A stretch of DNA of 64,000 bases from positions 3,201,501-3,265,500 of the forward strand of contig NZ_BNJI01000001.1 in NCBI RefSeq assembly GCF_016587415.1, in the 5' to 3' direction. This document shows, piece after piece, positions 1 to 7,632 of the stretch (position 1 is its first letter; each line of letters opens with the position of its first letter). Under the pieces are notes generated by a model, which worked only from the letters and a program-made list of their open reading frames with translations, was not told the origin of the DNA and made no database searches. Origin of the DNA: Ktedonobacter sp. SOSP1-85 (lineage in GTDB: Bacteria > Chloroflexota > Ktedonobacteria > Ktedonobacterales > Ktedonobacteraceae). The translations under genes and the position numbers were made by a program.

Positions 1-236
1 ATACCGGTGTGGGGATGCGCGAGGAGGACCTGGCCCGCGTCTTTGAACGTTTCTATAAAGTAGATCGCGCCCGCGCTAAAGCCAACTTTATTGGTCCCGG
101 TGGTGGTGGTGGTGCTGGTCTGGGTCTCGCCATTGCCCGCCAGGTGGTTGAGGCACATGGCGGTAGTATCAAGGCCGAAAGTGCAGTTGAAAAAGGTAGT
201 ATTTTTAGCTTTACTCTCCCGATTATACCTGGCTAG
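1..236 (+). CDS. Sensor histidine kinase, C-terminal end (partial)
   Basis: This is the end of a membrane or cytoplasmic two-component sensor kinase; the reading frame is already open at base 3, so the gene begins before the window. The visible part is the second half of the HATPase_c domain: the G1 box TGVGM at the very start, an F-box-like stretch [11 protein letters not shown], a glycine-rich ATP lid ([11 protein letters not shown]) and the closing strand GSIFSFTLP. These are the ATP-binding elements of a catalytically competent kinase. It ends about 160 bp before an unknown gene and about 1.3 kb before a response regulator, so its partner may be that regulator or may lie outside the window. 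Confidence 0.9.
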   Translation, partial: TGVGMREEDLARVFERFYKVDRARAKANFIGPGGGGGAGLGLAIARQVVEAHGGSIKAESAVEKGSIFSFTLPIIPG

Positions 237-400
237 TAGCGTACTCAGGCAAGATAGCGTCGGATAATTATCGCTTCACACCTTCTCTGCGTCGTCTTTA
301 CTGGTTGGTACGTTTCATAGATAACTATCAATTCTTGTTGTAAGTTTGCGATGTAGCACAAAGAGTATGCATACCACCAGGGAAGGCAGGATGAGGGGCT

Positions 401-1210
401 ATGGAGCCAGAATTAGAGGCTCGTCTTAATAGTACGAGTAAGCAGCAAATGGTCCAATTACTTGAGGAACTGCTTCAAAGGCACCCAGAGTTATTAACCG
501 AGATGGCTGCCTTGTTAAGCGGAATAGCGGAGAAGGAAGATAACGATTTGCGGCTCGACGATTGGGATGAGGGGAATATCGAGGAAGTCGTAATTCTTCC
601 TTCCTCGCGTCACCCGGCCGCGCCTCCCATGGACCTGGAGGCGTATCGCCAGCGTGTGGAGCGGTATAGTGAGCGCCTGCGCCAACGTGAGAGCGCTACC
701 GTGATTACCACTGATCTGGAGGAGTTGTTGTTTGAGGCGGAGCAGCGCACACTGCAATATGATTACTATAATGCCCTTGGCATCTATGCGATTGTACTGG
801 ATGAACGTCTCAAGGAGCGGAATGCCACTCTGATACGTCTGCTAGATCACTCAATGGATGAAGTCATTCCCGACCTGGCGACCCTATTGAGCGAGGCCAG
901 CAGTAGCCTGGGATATGATAGTAATGTCGCACCCCTCCTGAGCACGGAAGAGCGCCAGCACTGGCTCACCCGCCTGGTGACATTCTGGTTGAAACGCCTG
1001 GATAATCGCGAGATTGAGGAAGATCTCTCTGAGATTCTCCTGGATATGATCTGGCAAGAAGACATACCTATACTTGTGGAGATGGTGACAAATGAGTTGC
1101 AGCGCCTGCGCAAAGGCAAGTCATCCACCATTGTAGATCTTAACCAGCAGTATCGCCTGCGTGTCCTGGAGCGCTTTTTAAAAGAGTTGCCGTATACGAA
1201 ACAGGAGTAA
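401..1210 (+). CDS. Hypothetical helical protein
   Basis: A 269-residue soluble protein that I do not recognise. It has no signal peptide or membrane segment. It is rich in Glu, Leu and Arg and looks almost entirely alpha-helical, with a negatively charged linker (EKEDNDLRLDDWDEG) near residue 50 and a Pro-rich stretch after it. The start ATG follows GGATGAGGGGCT, a plausible ribosome-binding site. It lies between a histidine kinase and a chemosensory response regulator on the same strand, but it is separated from the latter by about 350 bp containing a possible promoter, so membership in the same operon is not shown. Coding is supported by its length and typical codon pattern; function is unknown. 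Confidence 0.7.
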   Translation: MEPELEARLNSTSKQQMVQLLEELLQRHPELLTEMAALLSGIAEKEDNDLRLDDWDEGNIEEVVILPSSRHPAAPPMDLEAYRQRVERYSERLRQRESATVITTDLEELLFEAEQRTLQYDYYNALGIYAIVLDERLKERNATLIRLLDHSMDEVIPDLATLLSEASSSLGYDSNVAPLLSTEERQHWLTRLVTFWLKRLDNREIEEDLSEILLDMIWQEDIPILVEMVTNELQRLRKGKSSTIVDLNQQYRLRVLERFLKELPYTKQE

Positions 1211-1558
1211 TGGCACGAGCATAGGATTTTTGGACCTCCGTGCTCCTGATCGAAAAGGTTAGCTAAATAGCCATTTTTTAAGCAATTTTTTACACGATAC
1301 AGATTGAAACAAAGCGGGATTCTGTGGTAACATCCACTCTAAGTAACTCATCAGGGGATACTCGAAGAGAAGAGAGCATTTACGAGAGACATTTAAACAG
1401 GTGGCAAGGGAGAGATGACGTTGTCATGTGCCAGGCTGACCTGGGTTCGTTGAACGTCGAAAAGGCGTCCATGATGCAGGAGGGGTGATGCTGCCTTTCC
1501 TTCTACCGGGAATGGCTCCTGGCATCACGTATTGGTGAGGAAGAAAGAGGAACTTTCT
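1211..1558 (+). other. Long leader region before the chemosensory genes
   Basis: About 350 bp without a gene. It begins AT-rich, holds a possible sigma-70 promoter at 1304-1333, and then a leader of over 200 nt with small hairpins such as CCAGG-ctga-CCTGG near 1433-1446 and the short palindrome ATGACgttGTCAT near 1415-1427. I could not match it to a known riboswitch class, including the two c-di-GMP classes. Confidence 0.4.
1304..1333 (+). promoter_or_regulatory. Possible sigma-70 promoter for the receiver/CheW/CheA genes
   Basis: TTGAAA (1304-1309) and TAACAT (1328-1333) are separated by 18 bp. It would give a leader of about 220 nt ahead of the response regulator at 1559. Match quality is moderate. 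Confidence 0.35.
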
Positions 1559-1957
1559 ATGCGCAAGTTTATTATGGTTATCGATGACTCTGCTACTGTG
1601 CGCAAAATCATTGAGACATGTCTGGGGCGCGAGGGCTATCTGGTGCAGGGGTTTCCAGATGGCGTAGAGGCTATGCGCTGGCTCACGTTGCCCGAGGCCC
1701 AGATTCCAGACCTGATCTTATTAGATATTGGCCTGCCCAAGATGGATGGATATGAGGTTGCGCGCCGTCTCAAAGCCAGGCCTCAATTTGCGCATACCGT
1801 GATTGTGATGCTCTCGCGGCGTGATGGCGTTATTGATCGCCTCAAAGGACGCCTGGCGGGCGCGAAAGATTACATACCCAAGCCCTTTAAGACCCAGGAA
1901 ATTATCGCGGTAATCGATTCCCATCTTAGGGCACCAGCCTCGTCAGCTTCAAATTAG
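1559..1957 (+). CDS. Single-domain response regulator (PilG/PilH/CheY-like)
   Basis: A stand-alone receiver domain of about 132 residues. The phosphorylation pocket is complete: acidic pair in VIDDS near residue 8, phospho-acceptor Asp in LILLDIGLP, and the conserved Lys in PKPFKT near the end; the usual Thr/Ser position reads MLS. No output domain follows, so it presumably acts by protein contact. ATG at 1559 is preferred over the upstream GTG at 1532 because AGAGGA lies about 8 bases before it and the domain begins right after. It sits 38 bp before a CheW-like gene and then a CheA-like hybrid, an arrangement resembling the Pil/Chp pathway. Which kinase phosphorylates it is unclear, because the adjacent CheA-like protein has lost its ATPase motifs. 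Confidence 0.88.
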   Translation: MRKFIMVIDDSATVRKIIETCLGREGYLVQGFPDGVEAMRWLTLPEAQIPDLILLDIGLPKMDGYEVARRLKARPQFAHTVIVMLSRRDGVIDRLKGRLAGAKDYIPKPFKTQEIIAVIDSHLRAPASSASN

Positions 1958-1995
1958 CGGATCATAAGCGTCCAGGATCAACCGATGAAGAAGGG

Positions 1996-2631
1996 ATGCA
2001 CAGGGCGAAAATGAACGAGTCATTTAATCAGGGAATGCCCATGCGACCGGAGGCAGCAGTGGATGGTGAGCATCAGCCACTTATCCTTCCGCCTCATACC
2101 CTGGAGCAGTTGAGTGATGATGAGTTCTGGTCGTTGGCTCACTCAATGGCTGAGACGTTCGCCACGCCTGCTACAGGTTTACATGAGCAATACCTTGAAT
2201 GCCATTTGCGTCAGGGGCGCTGCATTTTGCCACTGGAGATGCTGCTCGAGGTGATCTCATCTCCCTATCACTTCTCCATTTTTCCTACCTCTCCTCCCTG
2301 GATGCTTGGCGTACGTGCCTGGCGTGAGGAAATTCTTCCTATTGTGGACCTTGAGGCATATCTCACACAGTCTGTCGCTGACCGTGAAGCCGCCTCTCGA
2401 GGCGTGGGTCTGCTCCTCATCGCGGGTCACGAGGGAGTTGTCCTGGGCCTTTATGTGATGGATGCGATCCCCATTCACCTCCCGCAGGAGACATTCCAGG
2501 CCTTAAATTCTCCTGCCTCACCCTCGTTCCACTTGCCTAATGGCGTGATAAAGGGTAAAGTAGAGCCAGAAACGCCGCTACTTGATAGTGACCTTCTCTT
2601 TCAGCATATTATTCAATCGCTAACCATGTAG
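1996..2631 (+). CDS. CheW-like chemosensory adaptor
   Basis: A 211-residue protein with a CheW domain from about residue 60 (YLECHLRQGRCILPLEMLLEV) to the end; the LGVRAWREEILPIVDLEAYL segment matches the conserved core strand of the family. CheW proteins link receptors to CheA kinases. The N-terminal 50 residues are extra and low in recognisable features. ATG codons at 2011 and 2041 are alternative starts. It is in the same orientation as the receiver gene upstream and the CheA-like gene downstream. The stop codon (2629-2631) lies inside the left arm of a 26-bp inverted repeat, so the repeat has been inserted at, or evolved with, the 3' end of this gene. No chemoreceptor gene is in the window. 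Confidence 0.82.
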   Translation: MHRAKMNESFNQGMPMRPEAAVDGEHQPLILPPHTLEQLSDDEFWSLAHSMAETFATPATGLHEQYLECHLRQGRCILPLEMLLEVISSPYHFSIFPTSPPWMLGVRAWREEILPIVDLEAYLTQSVADREAASRGVGLLLIAGHEGVVLGLYVMDAIPIHLPQETFQALNSPASPSFHLPNGVIKGKVEPETPLLDSDLLFQHIIQSLTM

Positions 2632-2726
2632 GGTCCATGCTGGCATGGACTCCGAGCGAAGCGATCTTGCCAGCGGCTGAGTTTCAGCTTGTGGGCGCAA
2701 GAGTCCATGCCAGCATGGACCCTACA
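2627..2726. repeat. Inverted repeat, TGTAGGGTCCATGC family, copy 1
   Basis: A perfect 26-bp inverted repeat (arms 2627-2652 and 2701-2726) around a 48-base spacer. Each arm starts TGTAGGGTCCATGC and itself contains a short palindrome centred on the TGGCA portion. Related, more degraded copies are at 43578-43630 and 51437-51480. It overlaps the stop codon of the CheW gene and lies between it and the CheA-like gene. Confidence 0.85.
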
Positions 2727-2803
2727 CCCATTTTTTAGCAAACCCACTATTTTGCTGTCTATAGTGGCTCTCTTTATAAGAAGTAGCATGAAAACATCCA
2801 ACT

Positions 2804-5359
2804 ATGGAGAACGACAAGCACCCCTTGCCCTGGCAAGATGAAGATATCGAGAACTCCTTCGATTTTGCTCACGAGCAGGAACTTACGCCTGAGGACCTGG
2901 CTATTATTAAGGCCTTTGAGGAGATGGATGACTCGCCCTGGCAGCAGGATAGCGAGCCAGGGTTGTTTACGCTTCCCACGCTCTCCTCTCCTATTGAAGA
3001 CACCCTCGATGATATGCTCGTTATCTTTGTGGATGAAGTCGAGGAAGATATCGCGCGTATACGCCGGGCACTGAACCAATTGGAGCAGCAGGATGGCACC
3101 TCTATCGATAGCGCCCGCCTGGTAACGGTCAAGCGAGCCGCTCACAAGATTCGCGGTTCGGCGGGTATGGTTGAATGCAGCAATCTCTCAACTATCGCAC
3201 ACTATCTGGAAGAGATCAGCGAATATGTGCTGGCCGGGCGCGTCGAGCCATTTCTGTCTTTGAACGCCCTGGTTCGTGGAGCACATGCACTCGAAGTCAC
3301 GCTTGAGGGCTTTATCCAGCAAGGGAATGAGAGCACGCAGCCACGCGAGGAACTTGAGGCTCTATTAAACGAACTCCATCTGCTTCCCGCCGAGCGTGAG
3401 GAGGAAGAGTTTGAAGAGAGTGACCAGGTTACGTTGGCACGCGAGCTGATGCGCCAGGTAAAGCCCATGGCCCCGTATGAAATGAAAGGGAACCTTCCTT
3501 CAGGTGCAATCGCTGAGGAACTGACCTCTGCGTCCTCTTCCTCGATGCGGGTTGAGCAGCGGCGCTTTGACCAGTTGCTACAACATTCCGAGAGCCTGAT
3601 TGGGCAACGGATGCCGCTGGAACAGGCGCAGCGCCAGGTTGAGGGCGCTATGCAGGAACTCCAGGCCGCACAGATACGCCTGCAACAACTTGAACCGCTC
3701 CTGGCCAATGCTCTCTTGCCAGAGAAAGAGGCCCCTGCCACCGGTGAGTTTCTCTCTTCTTCGTCGCTTATTCGCCGCATCCTGCAAGAGAAGCAGAGTG
3801 TAAAAGAACATTCGATTGTTCCCCAGCGCCCTAAATATATCCAGCCCATACTACGCCAATTTAAGCAACCCGGCCTCACCAGCCAGTGGCGTTTAGATGA
3901 GCTGAACATGGAACGCTATGACGAAAAAGATATGCTTCTACGCTCTTTTCGCGAGGCGGTGGCCGATGTTTCAGTGGCCTCCACACATGTCCAGAACTCG
4001 GTCGAACGCTATAACCAGGTCATTGCCGATTGCCTGAACCAGGTCATCAACGTGCGTAATGACCTGCGCCTCATGCGCCTGACGCCACTGAGTGTTATCA
4101 TGCCTCGCCTGGGTGAAGCCCTCCAATGGTTTACCAGCGCCCAGGTGCAGTTTGAGGTGAAGGGTGAGACGCTTGAGGTCGATCAGGAGGTGCTAACAGT
4201 ACTCACTGAGCCGCTGGTCTACCTACTACAAACCTGTGTGCGCGAGGTACTGGCGGAGAGCGAAGAGGCCGGGACCAGGCGCGAGGGGGAAAAGTATCGT
4301 GTCTGGCTCCACGCCTCCCAGGAGGGAAGCGAGATGGAGCTTGAGATTGGTTTCTCTACGGCCCTGCCCGGTGGCGTGCTAACGCTCATCCACGAGCCAG
4401 TGCAGCGGCTCAATGGCAAAGTTACCCTTGAGCGTAACGCCCAGGGAGGCGTGAGCTTCCATCTCTATCTTCCAACCTCGCGTGGCTCTACCCATTGCCT
4501 CCTGCTACGTTGTGGCGGTGAGAAAGTTGTCGTGCCTTTCTCCCAGGTGCAGCGCCTCGGCGATAGTACTCGTGAGCAGCTAGATCTGCGTTTCAATTTG
4601 AATGACCTACTGGATATGTCGCTGTCGTCTGCTCCCGAGACGGGCTCGGCGCCACTGGTAAGTGGACAGACGCTGCTGGTGTTGCCGCGCTGGGGGACGC
4701 ATCGCGAGGTTGGCATCGCCGTCGACGAGGTGATAGGCGAGGCCGAATTCGTCATTAAACCGCTTCCAGCGCACCTGCGCCGCCCTGGCCTGGCAGGTAC
4801 CGCCATCGATGGGCATGAGCATGTGTTACTGGTCCTGGAACTGCCAGAGCTAATTAAGACCTATACCACACACCAGCATGAGTTGAAGGAGCACGAGGAG
4901 AGTCCATACGTGCCGCAAAGAGCACATTCCGGCCAGGCTCAGGCCCCACGTATTCTGATCGCGGACGACTCGGTCTCGATGCGCCTCTCCTTGCGCCAGA
5001 CCCTGACCCATGCCCATTATAATGTCATGGAAGCCAGTGATGGCCTGGAGGCCCTTGAACTCTTACAGGTTCATGTTCCAGACGTGTTGCTGCTCGACAT
5101 TGAGATGCCCAATCTCAATGGCTATGATCTGCTGAATTTGATGCGCCTGCGCCCTGAGCTATCAACCGTCAAGACGATCATGCTGACTTCGCGTTCCTCT
5201 GAGAAACACATGAAGCATGCTATGGAACTGGGCGCCTTCGGCTACCTCACTAAGCCCTGCCCCCTGGAACTGCTGCTTGAGAAGGTGCAGCAAGCCCTCA
5301 AGAAGTCGGTAGGAACCCCCACGATGAATCAGGAGGCTAGCGCGTCCGAAGGCGATTAA
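2804..5359 (+). CDS. CheA-like hybrid protein (Hpt, degenerate HATPase, CheW, receiver)
   Basis: An 851-residue chemosensory scaffold resembling ChpA/PilL-type CheA. Domains in order: Hpt at about 65-180 with the phospho-acceptor His near 114 in RAAHKIRGSAG; a helical linker and dimerisation region at about 240-440; a region at about 450-555 in the place of the HATPase domain; a CheW-like domain at about 560-690; and a receiver at about 715-835 with IADDS, the acceptor Asp near 765 in LLLDIEMP, and the Lys in LTKP. The ATPase region is clearly degraded. The N-box reads LLQTCVREVL where CheA proteins have LRNAVDHGL, and I find neither the DxGxG box nor a glycine-rich lid before the final strand SFHLYLP. 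It should therefore be unable to bind ATP normally while keeping both phospho-transfer sites. It may relay phosphate from another kinase; that is inference. Confidence 0.88.
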   Translation: MENDKHPLPWQDEDIENSFDFAHEQELTPEDLAIIKAFEEMDDSPWQQDSEPGLFTLPTLSSPIEDTLDDMLVIFVDEVEEDIARIRRALNQLEQQDGTSIDSARLVTVKRAAHKIRGSAGMVECSNLSTIAHYLEEISEYVLAGRVEPFLSLNALVRGAHALEVTLEGFIQQGNESTQPREELEALLNELHLLPAEREEEEFEESDQVTLARELMRQVKPMAPYEMKGNLPSGAIAEELTSASSSSMRVEQRRFDQLLQHSESLIGQRMPLEQAQRQVEGAMQELQAAQIRLQQLEPLLANALLPEKEAPATGEFLSSSSLIRRILQEKQSVKEHSIVPQRPKYIQPILRQFKQPGLTSQWRLDELNMERYDEKDMLLRSFREAVADVSVASTHVQNSVERYNQVIADCLNQVINVRNDLRLMRLTPLSVIMPRLGEALQWFTSAQVQFEVKGETLEVDQEVLTVLTEPLVYLLQTCVREVLAESEEAGTRREGEKYRVWLHASQEGSEMELEIGFSTALPGGVLTLIHEPVQRLNGKVTLERNAQGGVSFHLYLPTSRGSTHCLLLRCGGEKVVVPFSQVQRLGDSTREQLDLRFNLNDLLDMSLSSAPETGSAPLVSGQTLLVLPRWGTHREVGIAVDEVIGEAEFVIKPLPAHLRRPGLAGTAIDGHEHVLLVLELPELIKTYTTHQHELKEHEESPYVPQRAHSGQAQAPRILIADDSVSMRLSLRQTLTHAHYNVMEASDGLEALELLQVHVPDVLLLDIEMPNLNGYDLLNLMRLRPELSTVKTIMLTSRSSEKHMKHAMELGAFGYLTKPCPLELLLEKVQQALKKSVGTPTMNQEASASEGD

Positions 5360-5434
5360 TCACACTTCCGCGTTAGCCAAAAAATGTTCCATGATGTCAT
5401 TTTGACTGCGAAAAGACGAAAAAGGAGTGGGCAA

Positions 5435-6337
5435 GTGACAACAATATCGCAACCATTGGTGAGCAATGGGTATACGCTCTCAACTGTTCCCGAGCGCCTG
5501 GGTTGGCTGACGCCGACTGATCCACACCTTCCGCTGAAAAAGCTGCACGCGATCTATGCAGAGCAGGGGTATATCTGGTTCAAGGGCATTCTCGATCGTG
5601 CGGAGATCCTAGCCTTCCGCCGTCACTATTTTACCCAGTTTCAGACCTGTGGTTTGCTTGCTAAGGGCAGCGATCCCGTGGAGGGGCTCTATAGTGGTGG
5701 CCCAGTGGATCGTGCGTGTGTGAGCCAGCTTTTCAATGAGGCGGTACGCTGGCCCGAGTATGAAGCGTTGTGCAAGACACCGCGCCTCTGGCAGTTTTAC
5801 ACCTCTTTCCTGGAGGCGGAGCCGCATCTCTTGCAGCGACGCCTGATTCGCCATAACGTTCCCGGAGAAAAGAACTGTACCGCCGCCCACTATGACCTTA
5901 TTTATCTGCGTGCAGGCACTAACCGGCTCTGTAGTAGTTGGATACCGCTAGGCGATTGCCCGCCACAGATGGGAGGACTGGTCTACCTGGAGGGTTCCGA
6001 CGCGCTTGGACGCAAGATGGAGGCCGAGTTTAGCGCGAAAAATGCCGAACTGCCTTTTGCAGAGCGCATCAGCGCCTATAACAAGAACATGCGCAAGGGG
6101 GGATGGATCAGCGCCAATTTGCCTGAAATGGCTGAGAAATTTAATACGCGCTGGCTGGCCGCCAACTATGAGGCTGGCGATATGGTGATGCATAGTCCCT
6201 ATATGCTCCACGCGGCAACTGTGAACAACGATGCTCATGGACGTATCCGCCTCTCTACAGATATCCGCTTCCAGCGTCTCCAAGACCAGGTTGATCCCCG
6301 CTGGAACAACGACTGGTCAAATACAGACGGCCTCTAA
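5435..6337 (+). CDS. PhyH-family Fe(II)/2-oxoglutarate dioxygenase
   Basis: A phytanoyl-CoA dioxygenase family protein of about 300 residues, predicted to be a cytosolic non-haem iron oxygenase. The iron ligands are visible: HYD (His near residue 152, Asp near 154) and a distal His near 259 in YMLHAATV. The downstream RIRLSTDIRF offers the Arg expected to bind 2-oxoglutarate. GTG at 5435 is chosen because AAGGAG lies about 8 bases upstream; an in-frame ATG at 5384 would add 17 basic residues without a good ribosome-binding site. The substrate cannot be deduced, since the family acts on lipids, halogenated compounds and natural products and no pathway genes are adjacent. It stands alone between the chemosensory cluster and a long hairpin. 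Confidence 0.85.
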   Translation: MTTISQPLVSNGYTLSTVPERLGWLTPTDPHLPLKKLHAIYAEQGYIWFKGILDRAEILAFRRHYFTQFQTCGLLAKGSDPVEGLYSGGPVDRACVSQLFNEAVRWPEYEALCKTPRLWQFYTSFLEAEPHLLQRRLIRHNVPGEKNCTAAHYDLIYLRAGTNRLCSSWIPLGDCPPQMGGLVYLEGSDALGRKMEAEFSAKNAELPFAERISAYNKNMRKGGWISANLPEMAEKFNTRWLAANYEAGDMVMHSPYMLHAATVNNDAHGRIRLSTDIRFQRLQDQVDPRWNNDWSNTDGL

Positions 6338-6340
6338 TCC

Positions 6341-6434
6341 TTCGCGCCTGCGGCGCTCAGGGGTAAGGTGTGTGTGGAAAACGACAGAGCCGTTTTCCAC
6401 ACACACCTTACCCCTGGCGGGCGTAGCGAGCCGA
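6341..6434. repeat. Long-hairpin element with conserved flank
   Basis: The 25-bp arms 6359-6383 and 6391-6415 are perfectly complementary with a 7-nt loop. The left flank 6341-6358 reads TTCGCGCCTGCGGCGCTC and the right flank contains GCGAGCC. The same flank occurs at 14971 and 63828, and in reverse orientation at 24192-24210 and 52770-52792. It probably also terminates the PhyH gene, which ends 4 bp before it. Confidence 0.85.
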
Positions 6435-6469
6435 GGCAAGGCCTGGTAGGCGCGAGGGAGAGGACTTCC

Positions 6470-6498
6470 TTGATTTCTACCTGTACCAAAGGTATAAT
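6470..6498 (+). promoter_or_regulatory. Sigma-70 promoter for the small CxxC protein
   Basis: TTGATT (6470-6475), a 17-bp spacer, and a consensus TATAAT (6493-6498). Transcription would begin near 6505, about 38 nt before the TTG start at 6543. Confidence 0.6.
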
Positions 6499-6542
6499 TA
6501 ACGGAAAGTCTTATCGGTAGTTACTATGTATGGAGATGTCTC

Positions 6543-6908
6543 TTGAGTAATCATTCTTCCTCCCACTATAGCAGTGGGGCGGCGAGCAATGGCCACAGCT
6601 TTCGCCGTGAGCGTACCGGGCATCTCACCGGGCAGCTCCAATCTCCCGCGTCGCTGACGCCGGAGAAGGGATACTATAGTGGCCAGTCATTTGATTTTGA
6701 TCAGATGATTCAGTCTCTCCACGAGCTGTTTGAGCATGATCGCCAGATTGCCAGCCAGTCCGATGCGACGCGTTGCGGCATCTGCTATCTTCATTTTTCC
6801 GTGGGTGAACTCCTTTACCGCGAAGAAGGTTTTTATGTCTGCCAGAATTGCGCACAGGGGCTGGGTAAGCATGGTCTGCCTATGGTACGCAAACAGCAGA
6901 AGCTATAA
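6543..6908 (+). CDS. Small protein with paired CxxC (zinc-ribbon-like)
   Basis: A 121-residue protein of unknown function. The first half is polar and probably disordered (Ser, Gly, His rich). The second half carries CGIC and CQNC about 25 residues apart, a spacing compatible with a single zinc-binding ribbon or knuckle. The start is a TTG at 6543 preceded by GGAG at the right distance and by a good promoter at 6470-6498. It is a single-gene unit, closed by the 33-bp hairpin at 6918-6986 and convergent with def. A regulatory or protein-contact role is possible, but nothing in the sequence proves it. Confidence 0.65.
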   Translation: MSNHSSSHYSSGAASNGHSFRRERTGHLTGQLQSPASLTPEKGYYSGQSFDFDQMIQSLHELFEHDRQIASQSDATRCGICYLHFSVGELLYREEGFYVCQNCAQGLGKHGLPMVRKQQKL

Positions 6909-6917
6909 ATTAAACTG

Positions 6918-6986
6918 TTGGATAAAAGATATGAGGTTGGCTGAACTGCCGCAGGCAGTTCAGCCAACCTCATATCTTTTATCCAA
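6918..6986. terminator. 33-bp perfect hairpin between convergent genes
   Basis: Arms 6918-6950 and 6954-6986 are perfectly complementary (33 bp) around a GCA loop. The outer arm begins TTGGATAAAAG and the tip reads CTGCC-gca-GGCAG, a loop context shared with the gpsA hairpin. Its position between a plus gene and def on the minus strand suggests a bidirectional terminator, although the stem is far longer than usual. Confidence 0.8.
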
Positions 6987-6994
6987 TGAACTCT

Positions 6995-7504
6995 TTATTC
7001 GATAATGGCGGCTTCTTCGGCCTCTTCATACTCCTCTGGCTGGACTTCGAGGAGGTCATCCGGGCTATCCAGGCGGTCCAGGAAGAGAATGCCATCCAGG
7101 TGGTCGATCTCATGCTGGAGGATGCGCGCGAACCAGCCCTCGGCATTGACGCGAACGGGCTTGCCTTTAACGTCAACACCTTTGACGACGATTTTTGCCG
7201 CGCGACGAATGTTGTTTCCTACGTAGCCAGGGATGCTCAAGCACCCTTCCTGGCCTCGCTCCTCGCCCTCGGCCTTAACAATCTCGGGATTGAAGATTGC
7301 TACTCTGCGGCCCTCGTACTCAGCGACGAAGACGCGGATCGAGAGCGCGATCTGGGGGGCTGCTAATCCAACCCCGTTGCTCGCGTGCATCGTCTCAAAC
7401 ATATCATCGACGAGCTTCTGGAGCGAGGCATCGAAGCGATGCACCTTCTTGGCCTTCTGGCGCAAAATTGGATTTTCAGATGTAATAATTTGACGCATAG
7501 CCAT
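6995..7504 (-). CDS. def: Peptide deformylase
   Basis: This enzyme removes the formyl group from the N-terminal methionine of new proteins in the cytosol. At 169 residues it has the usual family length and all three signature motifs: GVGLAAPQ near residue 44, EGCLSIPG with the metal-binding Cys, and HEIDHLDG with the two His ligands and catalytic Glu. The C-terminal tail is acidic (EEYEEAEEAA). The start could be the first or the third codon (both ATG). It is transcribed alone on the minus strand, convergent with the small CxxC gene and divergent from tilS. The common def-fmt pairing is not present here. Confidence 0.95.
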   Translation of the reverse strand: MAMRQIITSENPILRQKAKKVHRFDASLQKLVDDMFETMHASNGVGLAAPQIALSIRVFVAEYEGRRVAIFNPEIVKAEGEERGQEGCLSIPGYVGNNIRRAAKIVVKGVDVKGKPVRVNAEGWFARILQHEIDHLDGILFLDRLDSPDDLLEVQPEEYEEAEEAAIIE

Positions 7505-7632
7505 TGGATATTCTCATCCCCTGCACTGCAACTAATGCACTCCGGGCAGAGGGCCCCCCTTGTGAGTAACCATACACTGCCACTATAATTGGCCTATATA
7601 GTATCATATGAAAGGTCGCAGGCGCAATCTTT

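Noticed and set aside
1211..1558. Riboswitch (c-di-GMP or other) in the leader of the chemosensory genes
   Set aside because: The leader is long and has small stems, but the conserved cores of the classes I know are not present.
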